DNA of 64,000 nucleotides, from NCBI GenBank assembly GCA_022827625.1, contig JAJEIE010000008.1, positions 1 to 64,000 of the forward strand, read 5' to 3'. Shown in pieces: positions 8,908-18,481 of this stretch. The notes below the pieces were generated by a model. That model worked only from the letters and a program-made list of their open reading frames with translations. It was not told the DNA's origin and made no database searches. The position numbers and the translations under genes are program-made. Each line of letters begins with the position of its first letter. The stretch's first letter is position 1. The stretch is from Candidatus Poribacteria bacterium. GTDB taxonomy: Bacteria; Poribacteria; WGA-4E; WGA-3G.

Positions 8908-8911
8908 TATG
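8875..8911 (+). repeat. Leader repeat C, ending at the regulator start codon
   Basis: ATGGAACGATGACCAG then ATTTAATAGCTAAAAGTATG, three changes from copies A and B. The final ATG is the start of the response regulator gene. Confidence 0.75.
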
Positions 8912-10333
8912 TCAAATATAGTGCTTATTGCTGACGATGATGACAGTCTTCGACACATCCTCGCGGCTACCCTTGAAAAAGCAGGATATGAGACCCTCAA
9001 AGCACGAAATGGGGGTGAAACTTTGGCGTCCGTCAAGCGCGCTGATATTGATGTGATTCTGCTCGATATTTGGTTAGGCGATGTCAATGGACTCGAGTTA
9101 ATCGAGGAAATCCAGAAGGATAATAGCACCGCCTCAATCATTGTAATTACCGCACACGGGACGACGCAGACGGCTATTGATGCGGCGAAGCAACGGGCGT
9201 ATGGGTATCTGACAAAGCCGATTGATCAGAAACAGCTCCTGGATCTTGTGTCGCGCGCTGCTGCCGCTACGAACCAAACGAAGGATGTCAAAACGTCGGT
9301 GTTGCCTGATGTTGATAGACAAGGCAGAATGGTCGGGCAGAGTCCAGCGATGCAGGAGGTATATCTTAAGATTGGGCGCGCTGCGGTTAGCGACGAGACC
9401 GTTCTTGTTTTAGGTGAAAGCGGCACGGGTAAAGAACTGGTCGCCCAATTGATCCACCAAAACAGCCATCGGGCGCACAATCCTTTTATCGTCGTAGATT
9501 GCGGGGCTATGCCGTCGAGTCTCATAGAGAGCGCGCTCTTTGGGCATGTCAAAGGGGCGTATACCGATGCACACGCTGCAAGGACGGGGAAATTTCAGCA
9601 AGCAGATGGCGGGACGATCTTTCTTGATGAAATCGGAGAATTACCGGTTGAGGTACAGATGAAACTGCTCCGTGTGCTACAGGAGCGCGAAGTAGAGCCG
9701 ATGGGCGGGACGGAAACCCATGCGGTCGATGTCCGTATTATCGCCGCGACCAACCGCCGCCTTGAAGCCGCAATTGCCCAGAAGGCGTTCAGAGAAGACC
9801 TTTACTATCGTCTCAACGTTATTCCGATTTCTCTGCCACCGCTCCGAGAACGGAAAGAGGACATCCCGGAACTCATAGATTTGTTTACGCACCGGTTCGT
9901 CGAGGAATACCAGCTCCCGGAAATCCGTATCTCCACGGAAGTTGTCAAACTCCTCACGGCTTATGAGTGGCCCGGCAACGTTCGCGAATTGGAGAATGCT
10001 ATCAAGCGTGCCTTAGTGATGTGTGCAGGACAGATGCTGCTGCCTGAACATTTCGATCCGATCCTGAATGAACCGAGTGCGTTGAGTCCGAGACAACAAG
10101 GCAACCTTGATGCACAGATTTATGGGGTGCTTCATGCGTATGTGGAACAGCATATAGAATCTGAAACGCCGCCCGGTGAACTTTACGCTGAAATCCGCGC
10201 GATCTTTGAGAAACCCCTCTTTAAAATTGTGCTGGAACACACCAACGGAAATCGAAGTAAAGCAGCGGACATCCTCGGTATTAACCGAAACACACTCCAT
10301 ACAAAACTGGTTGAGTATAAGCTGGTTTTATAG
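8909..10333 (+). CDS. NtrC-family sigma-54-dependent response regulator
   Basis: Transcription activator: receiver, AAA+ and Fis-type DNA-binding domains in order. The receiver has the acidic pocket ADDDD near residue 8-12, phosphoacceptor D53 in LLDIWLGD and K103 in LTKPID. The AAA+ domain shows Walker A GESGTGKE (169-176), Walker [14 protein letters not shown] and the arginine finger region [16 protein letters not shown]. The sigma-54 contact loop reads GAYTDA instead of GAFTGA (about 216-221). The C-terminal helix-turn-helix is [19 protein letters not shown]. It is probably phosphorylated by the kinase at 6964. Targets are unknown; no strong sigma-54 promoter was found by eye in the window. 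Confidence 0.92.
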   Translation: MSNIVLIADDDDSLRHILAATLEKAGYETLKARNGGETLASVKRADIDVILLDIWLGDVNGLELIEEIQKDNSTASIIVITAHGTTQTAIDAAKQRAYGYLTKPIDQKQLLDLVSRAAAATNQTKDVKTSVLPDVDRQGRMVGQSPAMQEVYLKIGRAAVSDETVLVLGESGTGKELVAQLIHQNSHRAHNPFIVVDCGAMPSSLIESALFGHVKGAYTDAHAARTGKFQQADGGTIFLDEIGELPVEVQMKLLRVLQEREVEPMGGTETHAVDVRIIAATNRRLEAAIAQKAFREDLYYRLNVIPISLPPLRERKEDIPELIDLFTHRFVEEYQLPEIRISTEVVKLLTAYEWPGNVRELENAIKRALVMCAGQMLLPEHFDPILNEPSALSPRQQGNLDAQIYGVLHAYVEQHIESETPPGELYAEIRAIFEKPLFKIVLEHTNGNRSKAADILGINRNTLHTKLVEYKLVL

Positions 10334-10525
10334 TTGTCAGTACGCCTGCTGCGCAGGCTTTCAGTCGTCAGTTATCGGTTAAGAATCATTTTGGAAGAAT
10401 CCACTCTAACTTGGCGCGTCCTAAGAAATGATGCCCTGTTCTCTCAAAACTTCTTAACTGAAAACTAATAACTGATAACTAACAACCATAAAAAATTTGA
10501 AGCATAACGAGGAACAATAAAACTA

Positions 10526-10828
10526 ATGGATTTAGGAAAAGTTATTGGAACTGTCGTAGCGACCCGAAAAGATCCGAGTTTGGAAGGCACACGTCTCTTG
10601 CTTGTGCAACCTTTAGACGAGAAATATAAGCCCATTTCTGAACCGCTTGTGGCAGTCGATACCTTGCACGACGCAGGTGTAGACGAAATCGTCTACATCG
10701 TTACCGGCGGCGATGCCGTAAGTATTATACCGGGAAAGCGGATGCCGGTTGATGTTGCTATTGTTGGTCTTGTCGATTCGCTTTCTCTGCTTGATGAAGT
10801 AGACACAGGTTCGGAAATGGAAAATTGA
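10526..10828 (+). CDS. Bacterial microcompartment vertex protein (EutN/CcmL family), copy 1
   Basis: BMC-P proteins form pentamers that cap the vertices of microcompartment shells. The 100-residue protein has the family start MDLGKVIGTVVATRKDPSLE, then LLLVQPLD, a PLVAVDTLHDAGVDEIVYIV strand set and the C-terminal VDVAIVGLVDSLSLL. It is followed after 3 nt by a second vertex protein and then a lipoprotein. No hexameric BMC-H shell gene, signature enzyme or encapsulation peptide is seen nearby, which is unusual. The ribosome site is weak (GAGGA at 10509, 12 nt from the ATG). Confidence 0.88.
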   Translation: MDLGKVIGTVVATRKDPSLEGTRLLLVQPLDEKYKPISEPLVAVDTLHDAGVDEIVYIVTGGDAVSIIPGKRMPVDVAIVGLVDSLSLLDEVDTGSEMEN

Positions 10829-10831
10829 AAA

Positions 10832-11119
10832 ATGTACCTTGCCAAAGTAATCGGAAAAGTCGTTTCTGTCGTTAAACATCCTGCATACCAAAACCGGACG
10901 CTGCTGCTTGTTCAACCGCTGAGTCTGAAATCTCAACTTGTTCGCACCCCGACGATCGCTGTTGACTATGTCGGTGCGGGTGAGGGGGACACCGTGATTG
11001 TTGGCGCAGGTCCGGGTGTCGCACAAGAAGTCTTCGGTGTTGAAGATGCACCGATTCGTGAGCTCATCATGGGTATCGTAGACCATTTTGATGTAACTTT
11101 TCAGGAGGAGGAAGGATGA
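10832..11119 (+). CDS. Bacterial microcompartment vertex protein (EutN/CcmL family), copy 2
   Basis: Paralogue of the preceding gene: MYLAKVIGKVVSVVKHPAY, LLLVQPL, TIAVDYVGAGEGDTVIVGAG and LIMGIVDHFDV, 95 residues, normal for BMC-P. The loop GAGPGVAQEVFG after the fifth strand is closer to textbook EutN/CcmL than copy 1. Its stop overlaps the next ATG (ATGA at 11116-11119), so vertex pair and lipoprotein are translated from one message. Two different vertex proteins could form mixed or distinct pentamers. Confidence 0.88.
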   Translation: MYLAKVIGKVVSVVKHPAYQNRTLLLVQPLSLKSQLVRTPTIAVDYVGAGEGDTVIVGAGPGVAQEVFGVEDAPIRELIMGIVDHFDVTFQEEEG

Positions 11120-11706
11120 AACGCGCTATTACACTTTTCGGTACGCTTTTATTGCTCTGCTTACACTTCAGTGCTTGTAGAATGGCACAGGTGTTATCGA
11201 CCCAATACAGCCAAAATATTGCACAAGCCTCCTACGGCACGGAGTCAAATCACCCGGGTATGAACGACGGGAATCTCGAAACGCTTGCCACGCTTCCCGC
11301 GGAAAATGAGCGGAACTTTGTTCTCCGGTTTGCCAATATCCATCCCGTGCGAAAGATAGTCATTCACAATGGGAATCTTTTCCGGTTTGAAATGCAGTAT
11401 TTGAACGATGATACGGGAGAGTGGGAGACGTTTGATACGATTATTCAGCGGCGTAATATTGGCGATGAACGCGCACAAGCCGAATTCGTTTTTGATAGAT
11501 TGAACTTTCAGACGCGGATGATTCGCATTGTTGTTACCCGAACCGTTGATGATGTCATCGTGAATAAGATGATCGCGGAACCCGATGATAAAATTGTTGA
11601 CCAGCGGAAAACGCTTGCTGGTTTCTACTACCCACATTACCGTGTCATGCAGCCCGCGATTGCTCAAATTCGGGAAATTGAGATTTATCATCTCGCAAAA
11701 AATTAG
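11116..11706 (+). CDS. Lipoprotein with discoidin-like (F5/8 type C) beta-sandwich
   Basis: N-terminal signal peptide MKRAITLFGTLLLLCLHFSAC ends in a lipobox-like FSAC, predicting lipidation at Cys21. The mature part contains NHPGMNDGNLETLATLP, RFANIHPVRKIVIHNGNLF and a final EIEIYHL, the pattern of discoidin-type carbohydrate- or lipid-binding domains. The ATG overlaps the stop of the vertex gene and has AGGAGGAAGG directly upstream. A surface lipoprotein in one message with microcompartment vertex genes is odd; the link may only be shared transcription. Start of the C25 protease follows 54 nt later. Confidence 0.65.
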   Translation: MKRAITLFGTLLLLCLHFSACRMAQVLSTQYSQNIAQASYGTESNHPGMNDGNLETLATLPAENERNFVLRFANIHPVRKIVIHNGNLFRFEMQYLNDDTGEWETFDTIIQRRNIGDERAQAEFVFDRLNFQTRMIRIVVTRTVDDVIVNKMIAEPDDKIVDQRKTLAGFYYPHYRVMQPAIAQIREIEIYHLAKN

Positions 11707-11759
11707 CGTGGCAGTCAGTCCGGCAGTGGTAGGTCCTATCTTTTTGGAGTGAGTCTTTG

Positions 11760-14700
11760 ATGCGAATTCGCCCGATAAAGCGTTGCATAATTGCCTGTTT
11801 TGTATGTGTTGCCCTTCTCTTTTTTCTTAAAACAGATCTCTTTTTTTCTTTTACCTACATCGGTTCGTCCGGTAGCGCCGATGCAGCACCCGTTTCGTCA
11901 AGCAATCGACGTGCCAGAACTGCCGTACGTGAAGGCGTAAACGCGCAGCGAGAGATTGAATTGATACGCACAACCTCGCAAGGCGTAACGCTTCAACTTT
12001 TCATCCCAGAATCCGATTTTGAAATAGGAACAGAAGTCGATAGCAGCGATCAGTTTCAGGTGTCTCGTGTTGAAACGCAGACGGTCGCTTTCCCGGGATG
12101 CCGTTTTGCTGTCCAGTCTCCGGGTGCGCTACGACTTCCCGTGCAGTCCACCCTCATCAGCGTACCCGTGGATGCCGATTTTCAAGTGCGGGTTGTTGAG
12201 CAGGATTTTAGTACACGTAAGATAGCCGTCAGCCGTCAGTCGTCAGTCGATAGCCATAAAACCGACCGCTTTTTTCCTTCCAATCTTGTGGAGACGAGAG
12301 AAGCCGGCTGGATCCGAGAGAACCGTGTCCTCCCCATTCAACTCAACCCAGTTCAATACAATCCTGTGCGTCGCGAGCTCCGCCTCTATCACAGGCTTAT
12401 CGTTGAGGTGCGTTTCATCCGGTCCGGTGAAGCGTTGTTGGCACAACGGGGACCCTTGATGCCTGAGTCCGCTGCTTACGATACAATTTTTGAAAGCGTC
12501 TTGGTGAATCCGCAAGATGCCAGGCAGTGGCGTGGGACGACTTTCCGAGCGCCACAAGCACCGAGTCTTACTGCCATAGCCCCTCGCCATAAACTCAGTG
12601 TTACGCAAGATGGGATGTATCGCGTTACTGGACGAGATCTGGAGACGGTCGGCGTTGATATAGGCGCGATTACACCGAGAACGTTGACGATGACAAACAG
12701 AGGGAAACAGATACCAATCTTTGTTCGAGGTGAGGGCGACGGTAGACTCGATCCGACGGATGAAATTATTTTCTACGGGGAGCAGCTCCACGGCGAGGCG
12801 AGTTATATCAACCCGTTTTCTGATGAGAATGTGTATTGGCTCTCGTGGAACGCCGGACCGGGAAGCCGCATGGGAACGAGGACGCTCCTTGATGAGACCA
12901 GCAATGCTGAGGTCCATCGCCATTTTCTCACACGCGCACACTTTGAGAAAGATAATCACCGTAGACGGTTTCCCAATGCGAATCTGACAGAAGACCAGAG
13001 ATATCAAGAATTCAGTCAAGGGCTACAGGAGCGTTGGTTTACTTTAACGGAATTACCGCCGCTGCCAAATGATAGTTGGTTTTGGGCACAATTGACCGCA
13101 CCTGAATCAAAGCCCTTCGGTGTGACGCTCACCGGTGTCGCGAACACTGCTGTACCGGCAACAATACGGATCGGATTTTACGGCAGATCTAACACGGAAC
13201 ACCAAGCCGATGTGTGGCTAAATGACGAAGTGAGTCTTGGCGAGGCGCGTTGGAATGGTGAAACCGAATACCAGTTTCAGAATCAACGTCCGCAATCCTT
13301 TCTCCTGAATGGACGGAATGTCATTCGTATCATCAATCCGGGAAGTAGCGATCAATTTCTTGATATCGTTCTGCTCAACTGGATCCAGATTGACTATCAA
13401 CGGAGTTTTGAAGTGACGGAGGATGTGCTACCCTTTGCGATCACGCCCTTTCCTGACGAAATGGGTGTTGTCAACCCAAACTTTGAGGTTGTTTTAGAGA
13501 ATTTCTCTACCCCTGACATCGAAATTTATGGTATTGACGGGACCCGTTATGTCGGTTTAGCACCTATTGTTGATGAAGAGAAACCGGGAACTTACCGGCT
13601 CCCGTTCCGTTCAACGCAAATTCGACCTAAGGATGTCGATGATACTGCCATCCAATATATCGCACTCACGCCCGACCGATTTCAAAAACCGAAAATTTCC
13701 GTAGATACGCCGTCCGATTTGCGTAGCACGCACAACGCCGCAGATTACATTATCATTACACACGAGAGTTTTCTTCAAGATGTGCAACCGCTTGCTGATT
13801 TTCGTAGCCAACAAGGGCTTCGTACGAAAGTCGTTGATGTCCAAAATATCTACGACGAATTCAACCACGGCATCCTCAACCCGAATGCTATCCGTGAGTT
13901 TCTGAGTTACACCTACGACAATTGGCAGCCCCCTGCCCCGACTTACGTCTTCCTCGTCGGTGATACACATATCGATCTTAAGAACCAGATCAATTTCGTT
14001 CCGACAACACAGGTGCAAATCCCAGGATACGGTGCTTCAGCAAGCGACCACCAATTCGTTACGTTTCGAGGTGCCGACAGTTTCCCAGATATGCTAATTG
14101 GACGGATGCCTGCGAACAATCGTGTGGATGTCCGTATTTTTGTTGAACGGGCAATCAACTATGAAACAACTTCACCCGTCGGTCCGTGGCGCAAGCGGCT
14201 TCTCATGCTTGCGGGTTCGGAGTTTGTATTCCACTCCCAGACGGATCGCCTTATCTCGCGTAATCAGCTCAGCGGTAGGTATGAGACTGAACGTATCTAT
14301 GCGCCGTACACAGAGGAAGCGAGTTTCGATGAACGGATCCGCTCGCCTATCGCGAGACGCGTTATTGACGGCTTCAACGAGGGTGCCGGTCTTGTGAACT
14401 ATATCGGGCACGGTGGCGGTGGTATCTGGTCATCCAGTCGAATGCTGGACTTTGAAGATCCTGAGCAGAACTTAACCAATATTTCACAACTCCCCTTGGT
14501 TATCAGTATGACCTGTTATACGGGTTCCTTCGACAGCAACACAAACAGCCTCGCTGAGGAGCTCCTGCGGTCTGAAAGTGGTGGCGCGATTGCGGTCATT
14601 GGGGCGACGAGTATCGGGTTGTTAGACGGTGATTATCTTCTTAACTTAGAAATTTTCGATGTTCTCTTCAAACAACAGACGCAACATATAGGGGCTCTTC

Positions 14701-16823
14701 TCGCTGAAGCGAAAACGCAGTTTCTTATCAACGCTCCGGGGTATCTCGATCTGGCTGAAGTCTTCACACTTTTCGGGGACCCAGCGACTCGGCTGAAGCT
14801 GCCGGACAAACAGATGCAAGTTGAAGTAGAAATCGGGACTTCGAGGCATCGAGAGACTTTACTTACTGTCTCTGGAACGTTCCCCGACCCTACTTTTAGC
14901 GGAGATGCCGAAATTATCGTTGTTCCTGCGATTGGCGGAGCGGTTGACATCCCGTCGGAACGGGAAAACGTCACCGTTACCAACGGACGGTTTACGGCAC
15001 AGATAGAGGTGCCAGCGAGTGCTGAATTTGATATCGGCGACGTACAAGTTTACGCATGGAATGCCGATGAGGATTTAATCGGTCATGCGTCATATAATGT
15101 TTTATCGCGATACGTTGATAATGTCCGTATTGCGCCGTATCCCGTTGAACCCGATCAACCTGTTCACCTTTACACAGAGGTACTGGATGAGAGTGGTATT
15201 GAAGAACTGACACTTTTTTGGAGTTGGGATGCTATTGAGTTTTTCACGATTCCTGTGAGCCGTCAGACCGGGACAACCTATAGAAGCGAACACCCTATTC
15301 CAGGATACCCTGAAGGGGACCTCATCGATTACTACTTAGAGGTGAAGATAGGAGATGGACGGACATTGCAAACAGAGGTCGTCACTTATGAGTTCGGAGG
15401 GGTCGGATATGAGATCGATCTCCTCCTTTTGGATCAGACGATTGCTTGGACGACAACACCGCCGTTTGTGCTCTCGGCGCAAGTCCGCAATCAGGGCAGC
15501 GCACCTGCCCAAAACGTCCCGGTCCGTTTCTATCTCCAAACCCTGAGTCCTGAAGCTGCTGCCGCTGTTCCGAATACCGCCGCTGTCCCGAAGATCGAGG
15601 ACTTACAGGACGCGACCTTACTTGGAGATGTTCAAGTTATTTCCGAAATCTTACCCGGTAGTCAAGGTATGGCAAGTGTGCCGTGGGAACCGACACCGGG
15701 CGAATATCTTATCACTGTCTATGTAGATCCACCCTCTGAGGGACTTCCGCGTGGCAGTATCCTCGAACAGCGAGAACTGAATAACAGCGCAGCGAAACGG
15801 TTTACCGGTAACCGGTTCGTTCTCACGCCGGATACCGTTGGTCAACCGATCCAAAGTCCAGATGGCACTTTCCAAGTTACTATCCCATCGGAGAATCTTC
15901 AAACCGCTACAGTGCTGACCTATTCGGAAGAAGCCTTGACGATTACAAACCAACCCGATATCGCTCCGATTTCAGAATCTGTGCCACAGGTTGCCTATCA
16001 ACTCGATTTGCCTGAACAGGCGGCATTGGTGGCAACCGCTACTTTCCGAAAAAAGGAAGCCAGCGACAATGCATACATTTATAGAAGGGACGACGATAAC
16101 GGCAATTGGATTCGGGTGGGTGAAGAGACTGCTGATACGGAGAAGGTCTCTGCGGAGGTCAAACTGCCGGGAACATTCGCGGTGTTATCTCACAGTGATT
16201 CGAGTCCACCGACACTTGCGTTGACGTTTGAACATCAGGGATTCATTGATGGAGATTATATTTCTGATACGCCGGTTATCTCTGCGCGGATTGAAGATGC
16301 GAACGGTGTTGACGCGCGTCCGGCGCACATCATCCTGACTAAAAATGGACAGCGCGTACCGGAAGACGAATATGTAATTGCCGCGTCACCGACGAATAGC
16401 AATCTGTTGTTGGTGACCTATACCCCTGTTTTGGAACCGGGTGAGTATCGCATCCGGCTACAGGCACAGGACGCAAACGGCAATGTGTCAGACACGGAGC
16501 AGACGGGAACGGTCGCCGGTGAATTTGAGATTGCGAATATTGCTAACTTTCCGAACCCTTTCACACCCGGCAGCGGCACGCATTTCGCTTACTACCTCAC
16601 GGAGAGTGCTGACGAGGTTAGCCTTAAAATCTACACAATAACGGGTCGCCGTATCACAGCGATTGACACGCTTGACGCGTCTGTCTCTTACAACGAATAC
16701 CATTATGACGGCTACGATGCGGACGGTGAGCCGCTCGCGAACGGTGTCTATCTCTACAAATTCACAGCGCGCAAAGGCGATGTCCAGAAACAGAAGGTCG
16801 GAAAAATCGCCGTACGGAAGTAG
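11760..16823 (+). CDS. Giant secreted C25-family (gingipain/PorU-like) cysteine peptidase with sorting domain
   Basis: About 1687 residues. The N-terminal hydrophobic segment (about 10-30) is a signal peptide. The caspase-fold C25 domain spans about residues 640-1030: ADYIIITHESFL, TYVFLVGDTHIDL, the catalytic His in YIGHGGGG and the catalytic Cys in SMTCYTGSFD. It is followed by Ig-like and CARDB-like repeats and a C-terminal domain with NFPNPFTPGSGTHF and GVYLYKF, a FlgD-like type IX sorting domain. In established systems PorU, the type IX sortase, is a C25 protein that keeps such a domain; this could be the sortase or a secreted protease. TTG at 11757 is an alternative start. Bases 12225-12250 look like an in-frame insertion of an intergenic repeat. 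Confidence 0.88.
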   Translation: MRIRPIKRCIIACFVCVALLFFLKTDLFFSFTYIGSSGSADAAPVSSSNRRARTAVREGVNAQREIELIRTTSQGVTLQLFIPESDFEIGTEVDSSDQFQVSRVETQTVAFPGCRFAVQSPGALRLPVQSTLISVPVDADFQVRVVEQDFSTRKIAVSRQSSVDSHKTDRFFPSNLVETREAGWIRENRVLPIQLNPVQYNPVRRELRLYHRLIVEVRFIRSGEALLAQRGPLMPESAAYDTIFESVLVNPQDARQWRGTTFRAPQAPSLTAIAPRHKLSVTQDGMYRVTGRDLETVGVDIGAITPRTLTMTNRGKQIPIFVRGEGDGRLDPTDEIIFYGEQLHGEASYINPFSDENVYWLSWNAGPGSRMGTRTLLDETSNAEVHRHFLTRAHFEKDNHRRRFPNANLTEDQRYQEFSQGLQERWFTLTELPPLPNDSWFWAQLTAPESKPFGVTLTGVANTAVPATIRIGFYGRSNTEHQADVWLNDEVSLGEARWNGETEYQFQNQRPQSFLLNGRNVIRIINPGSSDQFLDIVLLNWIQIDYQRSFEVTEDVLPFAITPFPDEMGVVNPNFEVVLENFSTPDIEIYGIDGTRYVGLAPIVDEEKPGTYRLPFRSTQIRPKDVDDTAIQYIALTPDRFQKPKISVDTPSDLRSTHNAADYIIITHESFLQDVQPLADFRSQQGLRTKVVDVQNIYDEFNHGILNPNAIREFLSYTYDNWQPPAPTYVFLVGDTHIDLKNQINFVPTTQVQIPGYGASASDHQFVTFRGADSFPDMLIGRMPANNRVDVRIFVERAINYETTSPVGPWRKRLLMLAGSEFVFHSQTDRLISRNQLSGRYETERIYAPYTEEASFDERIRSPIARRVIDGFNEGAGLVNYIGHGGGGIWSSSRMLDFEDPEQNLTNISQLPLVISMTCYTGSFDSNTNSLAEELLRSESGGAIAVIGATSIGLLDGDYLLNLEIFDVLFKQQTQHIGALLAEAKTQFLINAPGYLDLAEVFTLFGDPATRLKLPDKQMQVEVEIGTSRHRETLLTVSGTFPDPTFSGDAEIIVVPAIGGAVDIPSERENVTVTNGRFTAQIEVPASAEFDIGDVQVYAWNADEDLIGHASYNVLSRYVDNVRIAPYPVEPDQPVHLYTEVLDESGIEELTLFWSWDAIEFFTIPVSRQTGTTYRSEHPIPGYPEGDLIDYYLEVKIGDGRTLQTEVVTYEFGGVGYEIDLLLLDQTIAWTTTPPFVLSAQVRNQGSAPAQNVPVRFYLQTLSPEAAAAVPNTAAVPKIEDLQDATLLGDVQVISEILPGSQGMASVPWEPTPGEYLITVYVDPPSEGLPRGSILEQRELNNSAAKRFTGNRFVLTPDTVGQPIQSPDGTFQVTIPSENLQTATVLTYSEEALTITNQPDIAPISESVPQVAYQLDLPEQAALVATATFRKKEASDNAYIYRRDDDNGNWIRVGEETADTEKVSAEVKLPGTFAVLSHSDSSPPTLALTFEHQGFIDGDYISDTPVISARIEDANGVDARPAHIILTKNGQRVPEDEYVIAASPTNSNLLLVTYTPVLEPGEYRIRLQAQDANGNVSDTEQTGTVAGEFEIANIANFPNPFTPGSGTHFAYYLTESADEVSLKIYTITGRRITAIDTLDASVSYNEYHYDGYDADGEPLANGVYLYKFTARKGDVQKQKVGKIAVRK

Positions 16824-16876
16824 TTGTCGGTTTCAAGTTCACGGAGAACACTTTCATCCAGCCAAAGATCATATTT

Positions 16877-18466
16877 TCAGTGGGATGGCATCTCCTTCAG
16901 GATGGATTCAGCAGCGTGCCTGTAATCGTCGTTCTTCGCATGTTTGACGACCCACTGTAGATACCCTCTTGCCATTGTGAAGTTACCGCGATAGTAGTAT
17001 ACCAACCCTATGTAGAAACTGTATTCTTCATATCTCCCATATTGAATCAACACATGATTATACGCCACCAATAAGCGAAGGAGGAAGTCGTCATTCTCGG
17101 CATAAAATCTTTCGTTATTTAGGATATAAGTCGTGCCGTTCCACTCGTAGAGACTGACCCATTCAGGATGTGATCCACTATCGGTACCTATAGAGATTCT
17201 ATCGGGAATTTTGATTTCGTAGATGCCATCGTTATCAAGGTCAATGTATTCCATCGGGTCTTCCCTTCTGGTAGAACTGTAGGCACTGCAGACTTCGACG
17301 AACTCGCCATTTTGAAAGGAAATCACGGCGATACCGTATGCATGTTCCAGCCAAATGTCTAAAATGCCATCCCCCGTTAAATCAATGAGTTTAAAGGTGA
17401 CCCACTGGAAACCCCAAGGACCACTTGACCATGATTTGTGGTCTCGGAAGATGAAGGGTGCACTCTGGACTTCAATGGTTTTCGCTGGTGCCTCCCACGC
17501 ATAAGTCCCCAAAGCAAAAAGTTTGAAAAGGTCTTTTTTCTTCGGGAACCCGTATACCTCATTCTCAGCAATCAGGAGAAACGCTTGGTTCCATACGCCC
17601 CAGTCTCCCCCTTCGGCATCCTTTCCTTTTGGCTGAGCCACCATTAGAACAATCGTCTCTTTTTCAGGGGTATCGTCAATATTTGCGATGGCTTTCTTCC
17701 GGGTCGTATAGACGAACCTTTCTGGGGGTGGGGTCGCCAAAAAACGGTGATACATTTCTGCCCGAGGCTCAGACAAATCGTACCAGTCGTAACTATGATA
17801 CTCAATCTCAGGGGTTTCTGCGAATTCTTCTCTGGTCACCGTGTAGTGACTGAAGACTTCCTTGAATTCACCATTTTCAAAGGAAATCAGGGCAACCCCG
17901 TCTGTGGATTCCACCCAAACATCTAAAGTACCATCGTCCGTCAAATCCACAAGTCTAAAGGAAGGACCATGGGTCGGTTGGGTGAAGGTAAATGGAGAGG
18001 AGTGAAGTTCAACGGCTTTCGCTGCGGGGACTTCCAACGGATGTGTGCCTGTGTCAAAAAGTTTGAATAATTCTTTTTTTTCGGGGTTTTTTCCCTTATC
18101 ATCCGTAATAAGGAGAAACGCGTGGCTCCAGTTGCCGAATTCTCCGTCATCGCTGTAGGCGGTTTGACGCGGTTCTGCCCCGACAACCAGTAGAACAATG
18201 ACCTCTTTTTCGGGAGTGTCGTCAATATTTCCAAAGGCACTCATCCTGCCCTGATAATAGAGACCTTCGGGTGTAGGTGAAGGTAAAAAACGGTAATACG
18301 CTGTAAGATCATCTCTGAAGTAGCTATAGCCATACGTGACTTTAGAAGTTGTCGTTTTAGAAGTATCCGCATTCACAGGAACCGAAGCCGTGAGTATCAG
18401 CGAAATAGCAAATGCTAACTGGATGCTTTGTATGTATTTTACGATAATTCTTGTTTTCCTATACAT
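16877..18466 (-). CDS. Secreted two-module protein with Asp-rich loops and C-terminal TPR
   Basis: Signal peptide (about residues 15-33, ending VNA). Two homologous modules follow (about 40-230 and 240-430); each has IDDTPEKE[VT]IVL, a 'HAFLLI/QAFLLI' strand, LFKLF[DA], LHSSPF/VQSAPF and a calcium-loop-like DLT[DG]DG. A third loop DLDNDGIYEI precedes a C-terminal helical TPR-like segment (RYEEYSFYIGLVYYYRGNF). Family not recognised; the Asp loops resemble FG-GAP/VCBS calcium sites. It starts 15 nt after the sigma-factor fusion gene with a good AGGAG, so the two are co-expressed and may act in one signalling route. Confidence 0.7.
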   Translation of the reverse strand: MYRKTRIIVKYIQSIQLAFAISLILTASVPVNADTSKTTTSKVTYGYSYFRDDLTAYYRFLPSPTPEGLYYQGRMSAFGNIDDTPEKEVIVLLVVGAEPRQTAYSDDGEFGNWSHAFLLITDDKGKNPEKKELFKLFDTGTHPLEVPAAKAVELHSSPFTFTQPTHGPSFRLVDLTDDGTLDVWVESTDGVALISFENGEFKEVFSHYTVTREEFAETPEIEYHSYDWYDLSEPRAEMYHRFLATPPPERFVYTTRKKAIANIDDTPEKETIVLMVAQPKGKDAEGGDWGVWNQAFLLIAENEVYGFPKKKDLFKLFALGTYAWEAPAKTIEVQSAPFIFRDHKSWSSGPWGFQWVTFKLIDLTGDGILDIWLEHAYGIAVISFQNGEFVEVCSAYSSTRREDPMEYIDLDNDGIYEIKIPDRISIGTDSGSHPEWVSLYEWNGTTYILNNERFYAENDDFLLRLLVAYNHVLIQYGRYEEYSFYIGLVYYYRGNFTMARGYLQWVVKHAKNDDYRHAAESILKEMPSH

Positions 18467-18481
18467 TGGTAGCTCCTCTGT

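Noticed and set aside
10526-11706. Complete bacterial microcompartment operon
   Set aside because: Only two vertex proteins are present; no hexameric shell protein or signature enzyme in the neighbouring genes.
12243-13019. Long minus-strand frame (258 codons) inside the C25 protease
   Set aside because: Lies wholly opposite a gene with clear family motifs; no ribosome site and no recognisable protein.
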